Shown: piece by piece, positions 13,701 to 21,000 of the stretch | How the letters are laid out: every line of letters begins with the position of its first letter | Numbering within the stretch: position 1 is the first letter of the stretch | Source of the DNA: Photobacterium angustum | GTDB taxonomy: Bacteria; Pseudomonadota; Gammaproteobacteria; Enterobacterales; Vibrionaceae | DNA length: 64,000 bases | Assembly: GCF_003026365.1 (NCBI RefSeq) | Contig: NZ_PYOM01000007.1 | Location: 62,001 to 126,000, forward strand | Direction: 5' to 3' | Program-made: the position numbers and the translations under genes | Notes under the pieces: generated by a model | What the model saw: only the letters and a program-made list of their open reading frames with translations | Told to the model about the DNA's origin: nothing | Databases searched by the model: none

Positions 13701-13805
13701 GGCACTAATACTGTTGGATATAAAGGTGAAATTCAGTGGACACTTACAGGTGACTTATTGCCAGGGCAAATAGGTACATTAAAATATAAAGTTTCTATTG
13801 AATAA
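4743..13805 (+). CDS. Giant (3020 aa) secreted GEVED-repeat, lectin-like, DUF11 surface protein
   Basis: The N-terminus is a clear Sec signal peptide (MLKNCLRIVSLMLLLFGSIS, cleavage after SMA). It is followed by an unusual Trp/His-rich domain (about residues 25-220), then seven GEVED/GEIED motifs (near 436, 645, 853, 1046, 1585, 2161, 2629). These close DLGDAPD...DDEDGV modules. An SdrD/Cna-B-like domain lies near 1060-1170, a propeller-like segment near 1180-1430, a lectin-like domain near 1735-1975 (GADGMTF, EFDTYDN, DHTAVYLNGD), a second propeller-like segment near 2180-2460, a second Cna-B-like domain, and a C-terminal DUF11-like domain ending YKVSIE. Residues from about 1600 on repeat the preceding gene's product. 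The gene follows a 236-nt AT-rich gap in which no coding sequence was seen. The likely role is a surface adhesin or matrix protein; binding target unknown. Confidence 0.9.
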   Translation: MLKNCLRIVSLMLLLFGSISPSMAWHSNHGHMRWKFCFFNEGRDIPANVEVPWQFYIFEYQAMDTDFCTMSDREHYWDNTMGGNHNIVGPIPRGTVKCSTDRISHEINVNGSVRAYVAGRHVGWSFNGEGSHNEWWHDFTKWENNCNDDGNPIEFFDDHSMLDSQYHTESDIDRDTIKYWPNYTAYDEGDDYPRAEDTGNNYHGDGKDDLDDPYHMFITVFDILGGYEPVDLGDAQDQQYSATAWPSYATMLTSNGPAHQFKDENNDGVQDIRIGPCWDAEDESSPNSLANSDDTSLGYLNNCTTSDENEGSIRIRRHSTGTTLVLNNPGVSQTLWIGDTYTFYVDVHFENTDTDKHLEVGIDFTKTGNFTTVLVADLDNATSPHEVSQAFTIPFYSHNIDTLQTYMRVRVCDSSCTYTTDSQGQKVLTSTGVQPAGEIEDYKISLRSPFDLGDAPFDANVAHFADESNGPMHHFRSSMSSDYSEPALTLGSCWDSEEYMTGNANADVDDNSAVVGGATGISFGGCGNDDEDGVTLPATFVAGETINVSITYRLNFFTASEVDWALFIDWDNNNDFTGDLTNYGTISHSLTESGQGAIRTINVAVSVPETAVLGETYLRVRNCLGGIIGEESYDCQVPKGRALSGEVEDYKISIEGPKLDFGDAPDTSAGTGTGNYQTTSGSGGPSHKISDTDADGVIDFRLGTNWDDDSGNLQNATATADDTNGTDDEDGISIQQILADNSSPEVTNIYAGDAIKLTFTAGIDTNSGHPAAAYIMKTWIDWDQSGTFDTDEVLFAEQRALPATSDTYNKYFLNYRVPLYNSTGDVFIRSRICSTDSCPSGGNLNATGHIDDGEVEDKRMNIQSSEYDFGDAVDTNTYIKAQGDYASIWTQDGDPIPMHRKADSDGDGQVNIKLGSIWNADNGTTTSFTDSSDDGYAGPLYLPRCTRQDITFTVTADNDFLSTAYINAWIDIYRDGEFGTEDIFFRHTEDFSSGSRVREVTLTDQLIVCVASLGSSYLRFRVCSVEDECKHPEGNITPSHLVATDGEVEDYPITIGEQLTVSGEVYRDLNSDQSPSGGAESGISNVLITLHDKTNNTCQYESTDANGLYSFDITFGNDYDVYETSSSTTSACPPSPASEIGDSSGFISTSPNKVELGSVTSDQVINFGDILLGSAFSTCPSVAFVNPYRFSSGANSYFAKLSPVTASVTATSSSNNDYDAFGFSVQQNRIFGIDIATQRVVAVDSAGYKIFSVNVGLDSARDYVAGDISDDDILVVIDDQSNVRFINVDSKSANYLSVVGTTSLSSAINFQDIAFHPTNSNVAFAVGNNNDVYRLTFNFSNYTVTSSLITSNTPSNVTGLFFDAQGVLYMYDHNNEEIWRFPVSSSSATSITGYLVKDNIAALNPNIGSDAAMCRNAQFLTDFADAPDSYATLFASGGPMHDVTNGGLPQIGSGSSDHETEAAASTSADGDDNAGSDDEHALTKPIFYGYLDSSSADSSLNSLAFNIPVTPASSSGHIYAWIDFDGDGTFSDETLSTSTISTSASSVQLTLPVPAHVQPVDSFIRLRTCVTSSDCNTPTGLSASGEVEDHAISLMPTGDIEVELALDPGQTVTNGIPFNLVVSVRNHSSFIVRDVILQMTIPDDYIFIKAYQGDGQTELAPGIYDESTKQLNLGNVGVGFDDYATLRFITKTTSPAPLVGEVLSAKLQDTVSSNDSDTETPTVVTTVQPSICVAPMVEERGDAKLDAATNEYIITEETTSQRGYLWSYDLIDLGVPQYFELAVYLGDRSCNSGCNAGTGTIEAGADGMTFIMTTDSRGFNAVGSWGGLLGVGPGGDGPISPSVIFEFDTYDNAGNGYNDDLSTAGGTPNYIDHTAVYLNGDLSSGNDAITLMDPVAVGGPTADGALTGELEDGRYHITQFYWEPATNNFRYYLDGVEIGNVTFDFVSHFNNQDKVRFGFSGSTGAAWNLQKACFTKAPVVLGPDLGDAPDISASTGVGDYTTTYSNNGAAHVQSDDDDNGEIDLRLGAQWDTDLGSYQNPIALADDATNLDDEDGVTFSVSEIDGVPFAAAGEVINVAVTVNADTVAQANPIHLYGWFDFNRDGDWDDSGEKVISSTNANNGINNFSVSVPSNVTYGYSFFRIRVCDSSACDRIDSTVDIGEVEDYRFLFYALSSNSTCDTALQTRFVSSNYIFERLNLANNPLDTTAIESPLTVINQSNISGLNAIGFDTSNGYIYGVFENTTTQELHLFVTDRSATNVVDLGYVYGDSNIDIKLSDGNSVAISKGNPFSTAALASPTAGAMSSDNQYLYVWNPAWHSIIRIDVATQEMSVIDFNFTGGITGISAGDDIAVDSIRHHIYAVDIVAGYLYQITTSGDVSRTSLQFNGLASPTVDGSGNLQTQALVMDNMTNLYVFTNGGNHDTNNDNTIDSSDISAVYRINVPTAAVTFQKVLNTSSQVNSDVAGCYQSKDFSDGDSQYPTASHLYVDNINNTDNSNVPDGIGDFLLGTNIDPEFEAKVSAQATGDNDHALNDEELSIPSPIIVETPTNIDVPLVGAGYVNVWVDLNRDYDFDDANEHIVNDSYFNAGANSVSIDLDAASANGYSGETTMRIRFCSAPSNCNTPTGEANDGEVEDHVFELLNRIVLSGFIFDDNGVSSGTAHDGIKDSGESGLSDFDVTVTFNDSGVAGITTGDIISTKTTRGDGYYRFVLGVDYSGKNLILNVVPQSRWIAVSEANITGVSQVTSTSNQDGQMSVNAFAGDDVTGLNFGKVAMPSLTENLFKETEPNKAVLFPHRFKLATSANVTFTIEKDSRYTDSSGWSITLYYDTNCDGNINNVDNKVILNSAILYTGLTDICLISRVFVPANAYFNTQYAYKINASVELTGVSPQLTKQVVVEDTTKITYAGSGQLSLSLTVNNISKDNSPLLTNNGEPGDILEYEITYRNSGTGPIRDIVIYENTPPFTKLSEPVNCSSSVLSCVVNTTHGTNTVGYKGEIQWTLTGDLLPGQIGTLKYKVSIE

Positions 13806-14047
13806 TAATATTGTTTTTCTTAAGAATGGTATTAATAAATTCAGTTTATCTAATATTATTTATATATAGCTATTAATTTTTTTCAGGAGGCAATTATATA
13901 TATAAAAATGATTTAATTATTCTCAATATGCGTCGCCATTATATTAATTTTAATTTAATCTACTGAAAAATAATGATTTATTTATTGGCATGCGATTAGC
14001 ATGATGCTTTTCTGACATTGTGTCTTTTATATTTAAATGGAGTAAGT

Positions 14048-14524
14048 ATGAAAAACTTAATATTAATTTTTTTACTTAATTTAGCACTTGCGTTTTCTGC
14101 TTCTGCTAATCAACCGCTAACAAGTCAAATGAATGCCTATTTAATCGAAGTTGATAAAAATGGCAAAGAATTATTAAAGCCTGCTGATGAAGTTTCACCT
14201 AAAGATACAGTTGAATATCAACTGGTTTATAAAAATCATAGTGATCAATCATTATCTGGTTTAGTTATTACCGGCCCAATCCCTGAAAATACTCAATATG
14301 TAGGTAATACCGGTAAAACAATTATTGAATCTAAATTCTTGGTCAGTATTGATGGTGGTAGCACTTTCGAAACTGAGCCCGTTAAACGCGAAATAATGAA
14401 AGATGGTAAAAAAGTGGAGGTCATTATACCACCAGAGAAATATACCGATGTACGTTGGATCCCTGAAGGTCCAATTAAAGCATCAGAGCAACAGATATAC
14501 ACCTATCGTATCGAGGTTAAATAA
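14048..14524 (+). CDS. Small secreted DUF11-type protein (158 aa)
   Basis: I place the start at the ATG at 14048. It has GGAG five bases upstream and opens directly into a signal peptide (MKNLILIFLLNLALAFSASA, mature N-terminus at NQPL). A TTG ten codons earlier has no ribosome site and would spoil the signal. The mature protein is one DUF11-like beta-sandwich (motifs DTVEYQLVYKN, GLVITGPIPENTQY) and ends in YRIEVK, like the last domain of the giant neighbours. It could be a minor subunit, an adaptor or a cap of the same surface structure. The gap upstream carries an orphan AGGAGG (13885-13890) followed only by a two-codon ORF. Family membership is fairly clear; function is unknown. Confidence 0.8.
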   Translation: MKNLILIFLLNLALAFSASANQPLTSQMNAYLIEVDKNGKELLKPADEVSPKDTVEYQLVYKNHSDQSLSGLVITGPIPENTQYVGNTGKTIIESKFLVSIDGGSTFETEPVKREIMKDGKKVEVIIPPEKYTDVRWIPEGPIKASEQQIYTYRIEVK

Positions 14525-14604
14525 TCAAAGTTGAGGCCCGTGCGGATGCAAGGGATTAGCTAAGTAATACGAAGATCAATTAACACCTAGAAGGTAAATA
14601 CTAC

Positions 14605-17600
14605 ATGAATACGCAACTAAAACCCATAATGAAGTGGTTTGCTGCGGGTTTAATATCAGTAGGTGCAGGTGCTTTGTCTAGTCAAGCCCTTGCAGCCACA
14701 GCAGCCGGAACTGATATTAAAAACTTAGCAACCGTAACGTATGAAGATGCGGCTGGTAATACATACAGAGCTTCTTCGAACGAATCAGTTGTGACTGTAC
14801 AACAAATCTACAGTGCAACCATCGAATCAGATAACGATGTATCTGCTGCTCCTGGTTCAACCATTTACATCCCTCACGTGGTAACCAACACCGGTAATGG
14901 TCAAGATGTTTATACATTGACCTTTGCTGATGGTTTACCTGCAGGGGATGGTCGTACCGACACTATAGATTCAGTAACATTGAAACTGTTTGATGATGCT
15001 AACACAAATGGTACGCCAGATGCCGGTGAAACAGAATTCACAAGCGGCGACACCATTACATTATTAGCTGGTCAAACAATGAACTTGATCGTTGGCGTGG
15101 GTGTGCCTGCAACAGCGAATCTGAGTGATACCTTAGGGGTTACCTTAACAGCTGAAGCGCATAATTATGGTGGTGTGGTTAATACCCCAATTACAGGTTC
15201 TGTAACTGATGTAGGTACAAACAATGACTCTACTAACGGTACTAACGCCGATGTAATTACAGTAACTAACAATGCTGTAATTGATATCAATAAGTCATCT
15301 ACTCACTTAACGGGCCTAGGTTATACGGAAAGTTCATTTGGCTTAGATCTGGATAATAATGTAGCCACTGACCATCCAGTAGAATTGATCGAGTATGTTG
15401 TAACGGTGGCGAACAATGGTAATACAAACGCTGATAATGTGACTATTTTTGATGGTCAGCCAGCTAATACTGCCATTATTCAAGGTCAAGCTACATTGAC
15501 ACAATATAACCCTAGATCAGACGGTCTCTTGGCTACATATGGTGACACAACAACCACTTATGCTGCAAATATTGTTGACGAGACAAGTCATGGCGTTGAT
15601 TTAGACCAAGATGGTTCAACAGAAGCAAGTGGTGAGAACCTCATTGCAGGTGGTACCGATTTCAACTCTGATGGCGATGCTCTGGATGATAATATTGCAG
15701 GTCTATATGCTGTCGATGCTGAATTACCATCTTTCACCTCTGTATCAATGACCTTCTATGTTGCTTATTCACCAGCTGTTGTTGATGGTGATGTGGTAAT
15801 CCGAAACAGTGCATTTGCCTGTTCAGATTTAAACGGCGATGGTGATACAACAGACGCCGGTGAGTGTGCTGATCCAACAGGTCCTCCACCAAGTACTTCA
15901 AACCCAACAGAAGTCGTTACAGAAACAACCACAGGTGTTGATGTGTCCGATACGGGTACAACGAGTACAAGTGGTTTAGGTGGTGATGACGACAGTACTT
16001 CTGATGATACTCAAACTATCACTACAGCACCTACTGGTAGCGAGTTCTTCCTTTATAACAAAGTGGCGAACAACGGTAACAAAATTGATATGTTTGATGT
16101 TACCACACCGGCACCAGGTAGTGCGGGCAATACTTTCCCTGCAGGCACAACCTTTAGTTATTGGAACTCAACAGGTACTGCTCAGTTAGTAGATAATAAC
16201 AGCAATAGTATTCCTGATACTGGACCTGTTCCTTCAGCAACGTGTTTAAATTCAGGTTTACCTGCAGATGCTGCAAGAACTGAAGATGGAATTGCGTTGA
16301 ACTGTAATGAAATGCTAATACGTGTTGTTGTTCGTTTACCACCAGATGCTCATAATGCAGTGGCGCCATTTAATGCAACAACAACTATTACTTCTACCAA
16401 TGATCCAACAATTTCATCATCGAAAACTGAAAGTTTGACTGCGGTATCACCACCAACGGTGGATGTGGCAAACCAACAAATTACGCCAGATCCTGCAACC
16501 AACGTGGATCCTGTCGATGTAACAGATAGTACATTAGATCCTGCTGATGTCGCTGGTATATTTAATGATGTAGAACTTGGTCAAACGTATACAACGACAA
16601 TATATATTGCGAACGAAGGCGGCAGTCCAGATTCATTCACGCTAACCACTGGTGGTAGTTATGACACCGGTAGTACAGCTTGGCTTGCGGACATGCCAAC
16701 AAACTGGACTATCGTGTTTAAAGATGCAGGTATCGATACAAATTCAGATGGTACTGTAGATGTTGCTGGTACTAATACTGTCATTACGACTACACCTCCT
16801 ATTCCTGCTAATGGTACACAACTATTAACAGCAGAAATAACCGTTCCATTGGATCCAATCTATGCTCGTGCGCAAGCGAATGATTCCGTGGCGCCATTTG
16901 ATACTGGTGAGCAAGCAAGTGCAATAGATGCAAACAGTGATGGCGATAATGATTATATTATCTTTATCCAAGTAACCTCAGCGGGTTCTGGCGCGACAGA
17001 TATTAAAGTAGAAGCATTTGATGTTCGTACGATTGCGAGTATTGATTACACACCTACTACGCTGTCAAACCAAATTGAAGCTGGTGGTGGTATTGCGTAT
17101 GAACACTTCCTATCCAATACTGGTAATACAAGGGAGTACATCACTCTAGATTCAGCAAACGATAAAGCAGGAGATGGCTTTGATAATACGTTAACTATTT
17201 TAGATAACACTACGGGCCTACCTGTTGAGATTGGTAACTTGTGTGATGCAGGTGATAGAACCATTAATGTTGTTCCAATGGATGGTGGTACTCCAATCAC
17301 TGTTGAAGTGCAATGTGACGCAAGTGATGGTACTGATTTACAGCCAAATATCCAGTTAGAACCGGGTGAAAGTATTCCTTTATTGAATACTGTATTTGCT
17401 CCAACTAACGCCACTGCGGGTACTGTGAATAAGACAACACTAACTGCTGTCGTTGTTTCAGCTCCTACTATTACAGCGCAGGCTGAAGATAACTCAGAAG
17501 TTATCGCAGGTCAGCTACGTCTGTACAAATATGTAGATCTTGACGCAAATTGTGACTCGAATCCAGATAGCGATGGTGGTTTCCAACAAAGACATTCTAC

Positions 17601-17967
17601 GCTCGTTGAGCCTGGTCAATGTATTATTTGGAAGCTTGTTGCAGTGAATGAAGGTACAGACAATGCACTTAATGTAGTTGTAACTGACGAGTTAACCGAA
17701 TATACCACGTTCCTAGATATAAACGCTGGTGCAAATATTGGTGAACTTAAGTCATGTCGTAACTCAATTACTGCTCCTGTGTTATTTGGTGCTGCTACAT
17801 ATTCACTAACGTCAGATAACCTAGGTCCTCTATGTAATCCTGATGCTACTAGTCATACCGCTGGCTCTGTAACTCAAGCTGTGACAGGTTCTGGTGTTTC
17901 TTACACCATTGGTACTCTTGCACCTGGTGATAAGATTATCAGTCACTTCTCAGTAACTGTTGATTAA
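14605..17967 (+). CDS. Secreted multi-domain DUF11 protein (1120 aa)
   Basis: Signal peptide at residues 1-30 (cleavage after SQALA). The mature N-terminus (AGTDIKNLATVTYEDAAG...) is a module shared with the products starting at 18067 and 25259. The body is a series of DUF11-like beta-sandwiches, recognisable by V-T-N-T-G-N and N-x-G-x-x-x-D motifs, with many Asp/Asn/Thr-rich loops and almost no Cys until the C-terminal third. The final domain (after about residue 970, with PGQCIIWKLVAVNEG) matches the final domain of the 925-aa protein and ends FSVTVD. Codon use looks more regular and slightly more GC-rich than its neighbours, which may indicate high expression. The ribosome site is AGAAGG upstream of 14605. 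It is probably an abundant structural subunit of an extracellular layer or fibre; this role is inferred from domain type only. Confidence 0.85.
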   Translation: MNTQLKPIMKWFAAGLISVGAGALSSQALAATAAGTDIKNLATVTYEDAAGNTYRASSNESVVTVQQIYSATIESDNDVSAAPGSTIYIPHVVTNTGNGQDVYTLTFADGLPAGDGRTDTIDSVTLKLFDDANTNGTPDAGETEFTSGDTITLLAGQTMNLIVGVGVPATANLSDTLGVTLTAEAHNYGGVVNTPITGSVTDVGTNNDSTNGTNADVITVTNNAVIDINKSSTHLTGLGYTESSFGLDLDNNVATDHPVELIEYVVTVANNGNTNADNVTIFDGQPANTAIIQGQATLTQYNPRSDGLLATYGDTTTTYAANIVDETSHGVDLDQDGSTEASGENLIAGGTDFNSDGDALDDNIAGLYAVDAELPSFTSVSMTFYVAYSPAVVDGDVVIRNSAFACSDLNGDGDTTDAGECADPTGPPPSTSNPTEVVTETTTGVDVSDTGTTSTSGLGGDDDSTSDDTQTITTAPTGSEFFLYNKVANNGNKIDMFDVTTPAPGSAGNTFPAGTTFSYWNSTGTAQLVDNNSNSIPDTGPVPSATCLNSGLPADAARTEDGIALNCNEMLIRVVVRLPPDAHNAVAPFNATTTITSTNDPTISSSKTESLTAVSPPTVDVANQQITPDPATNVDPVDVTDSTLDPADVAGIFNDVELGQTYTTTIYIANEGGSPDSFTLTTGGSYDTGSTAWLADMPTNWTIVFKDAGIDTNSDGTVDVAGTNTVITTTPPIPANGTQLLTAEITVPLDPIYARAQANDSVAPFDTGEQASAIDANSDGDNDYIIFIQVTSAGSGATDIKVEAFDVRTIASIDYTPTTLSNQIEAGGGIAYEHFLSNTGNTREYITLDSANDKAGDGFDNTLTILDNTTGLPVEIGNLCDAGDRTINVVPMDGGTPITVEVQCDASDGTDLQPNIQLEPGESIPLLNTVFAPTNATAGTVNKTTLTAVVVSAPTITAQAEDNSEVIAGQLRLYKYVDLDANCDSNPDSDGGFQQRHSTLVEPGQCIIWKLVAVNEGTDNALNVVVTDELTEYTTFLDINAGANIGELKSCRNSITAPVLFGAATYSLTSDNLGPLCNPDATSHTAGSVTQAVTGSGVSYTIGTLAPGDKIISHFSVTVD

Positions 17968-17973
17968 ATCACA

Positions 17974-18014
17974 TTAATAAAGTCCTCCCTACGGTTGTAG
18001 GGGGGCTTATTAAG
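17974..18014 (+). terminator. Strong hairpin between DUF11 protein and barrel protein genes
   Basis: CCTCCCTAC (17984-17992) pairs with GTAGGGGGG (17997-18005) around a GGTT loop. The flanking TTAATAAAG and CTTATTAA arms extend the stem. The U-tract is weak on the plus strand. The hairpin lies 7 nt after the stop of the 1120-aa gene and about 50 nt before the next start, so it may act as a partial terminator or mRNA-end stabiliser that sets expression of the abundant subunit above the barrel gene. Confidence 0.7.
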
Positions 18015-18066
18015 CGTATTGCTAATTCGTTTAATAAGCCCTTTTCTTTTTCCCCTGGAGATCGCA

Positions 18067-21000
18067 ATGGCATCCTATTATGTGGTAACTATTTTTAAGT
18101 TATTAGTTATCTTCATTCTATGTTGCAATAGTTTCTATGTCGCTGCTCTTACTCCTGCAGGGACAAGAATCACGCATCAATCGCAGATAACATATTTTGA
18201 TCCAGAATCTGGAACAAATATTTCGGTTATTTCTAATATTGCGACAATTACTGTTGCACGTGTTTATGATTTTGAACTAATTACTGATTTTAGTGATGTT
18301 GAAGATGAAAATAACCAAAGATTAGCAGCAGCAGGTACAACGATTAATATACCTATTACAATTAGAAATACCAGTAATACAAAAGATAGTTATAAAGTTA
18401 ATGTAATTAATTTTCCAGGAGATAATGGTGATATATATTCGTTTAATTCTGGTGATATAAAAATTTATAATGATTTTGATGGAAATGGGATTCTTGATGC
18501 TGGTGAGGATGAATTAAAAAAAGACAGTGATGGAAATTATACAACGCCTATTCTTGGTGTTGATGAAATAACAGCATTACTTTACGTAATATCGATTCCA
18601 AGTCATGCTGTTGAAGGCGATTTTTATAACTTAAGCGCTGATATTGTTTCACTTGGGAATAATAATAAATCAGAAATTAGTAATATAAAGGTTGTTGTTG
18701 TAGATGGCTCAGTAATTAATCTTACTATTCATAATAATCCTATTTGTTCTCAGCATGTTGGCCCACTTGGCGACATGGAATATATTGTCCACTATAATAG
18801 CATTGGTAATAAATTACCTGATGTATCCCCTGATGGTTATCTCGTTTTTACTAAAAATGCAGCGGGTCAATTACTTTCATCTTATGTGACCGGTGTATTG
18901 ATTACGGTAACACTCCCTGCCAATGTGCGGTTAAAACAAGATAAACTTAATGATGACGGGACTCCACTTAGAGATCATGCGCCTATTAATTTTACTATGC
19001 CTAATTCAAACGGCGTATTTAATGGAGGGCTCGTCGTTGTTGGAATTAATAACTCGTTCTTATTAGAACAAGAAAATGAAACCTTAGACTGGCACGATTA
19101 CGGTACTTGGGATGGCGATGGTAATGTAGAAAAGATAGGTTTTCTTGTATCTCCTGATCACCTAAAACCAGGGCAATCTGGACACTTTAGCTACTATCTA
19201 GAAGCGAATACTATTTTACCACGCGGTGATTTGAGTCCTCTTCAAGTTTACTCTAGAGCGGAAGCTGAGATCTCTGACTCTGAAAACACGGTAACTAAAA
19301 GTAGTAAAGTTTGTAATACCTTGTTTGATGATATCTCTACGTTTGCGGTTGACCCTAATAATAATCAAGTAATTAGATTTCAATTATTTAATCCTGAATT
19401 ATTTGCAGCAAGTCAAAATGTTTTAGTAAGGCATTCTGATGATGACCACTATATTGATAACGATTTTTATTTTGTTAAAGAAACAGAAGAATTTGATGTA
19501 AAGCTTGATGCAATTAGCGCGCGTATTGAATTAGTAGAAGCCAATATGCATCGTTCAGTTATCGATATTATTGGCCCAGAAAGTTCTCATTACCCAATCA
19601 TGGTAAGAACTGAAAAAGGTAAAGACGCATTTCATTGGATGTTTGCTGAAACTGGGGCGAATACAGGTATATTTAGGAGTATTATACCGCTCCATGCATC
19701 TTTGATTGATGAAGATTTTCTTCGTGTTAAACAAGATCACTGTTTGGATGATACCAGTAGCAATCTTGTTCCTTCTGGGACTGGCGCAGGTTTTTCGGCG
19801 CTCTCAGACTTAGTTACAGGAATAACAGCACTGGTTAATTTTAACGCAGAGTTTCTAAACGGAACTACGGCTGAAAATTGTGAAATTAAGTCAGAAACGG
19901 ATGATGTGCTTTATTTAGATGTTATGCGTCGTGGCTCTGCAAAAATTATTCTGGATACCACTGCCAAGATAAGTCCAGAGTTCACTGTGTTTGATACAAC
20001 GACATTTAGACCTGTAGAAAATGTAGATGTACATTTTTATCAAACTACAAATGGTTCCGCCCCTAATGCTAAAGTAAGAGGGCCTAATGTTGACAATTAT
20101 AAGGCTCCTATTGCGTCAGTGAAGACGAACGAAAATGGTATTGCATTATATCCTAAATTAATTAAATCTGATGATGAAGATTACTTTATTTCTGTTGATC
20201 CTCCAACAGGGTTTGCGTGGCCTTCAAATTATACAGATGTTAATACATTTAATACTTTTAATGTTAAGCCTGAATCTTATGGTCCCTTTGGTAATGAAGA
20301 TATTGCTGATTCTGGCACCTTTGCTATTAGAGGTAGAACATTAGTGAATCAATTCGATATTCCTATTGATCCAGGAGTTGTCGATAGAAAATTAACATTA
20401 AGTAAAACGGCGGATAAAAAAACAGCTGAAGTTGGTAGCTTTGTTAAATATACAATAACAGTAAATAACACCTTGCCAGATGGATCTCTTTATAATGCTA
20501 AAATTATTGATAAGATTCCGTATGGATTTAAATATATAGAAGGTAGTGCTCGTCTAAATGAGGTAAAGATAGATGATCCAATAACGAATGAAAATAAAGA
20601 TACTTATACATTTTCTATTGGAGAACTAAAAGGGATAAACTTTGAGCCTGCCTATGGTGTATATACGCTTGATTATGTCTTACAGTTATCTGCGGGGGCG
20701 ATTGATTCTGATGGAATTAATTACGCCTATGCCGCAGCCACTACGATGGCTGGTAAAGACCTAATCACATCAAATGTCGATAATTATCAGATCAAACCCT
20801 CTCAAACTGGCGTGATGTCCGACAATGGTATTATTTTTGGTCGTGTATTTATTAATGCCAAATGTAATAAGTTAATGAAAAGTGATATCTGGCCGATTGG
20901 TGGGGTGAAAATATATTTAGAAACTGGTGATTATGTTATTACAGATGAAAATGGTCAGTATTCAATGTTTGGTATTGAGCCTGGAAATCACGTACTGAAA

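Noticed and set aside
17046-17414. Minus-strand open frame of 122 codons opposite the 1120-aa gene
   Set aside because: Shadow of repetitive Thr/Asp codons; no start signal, no family resemblance.
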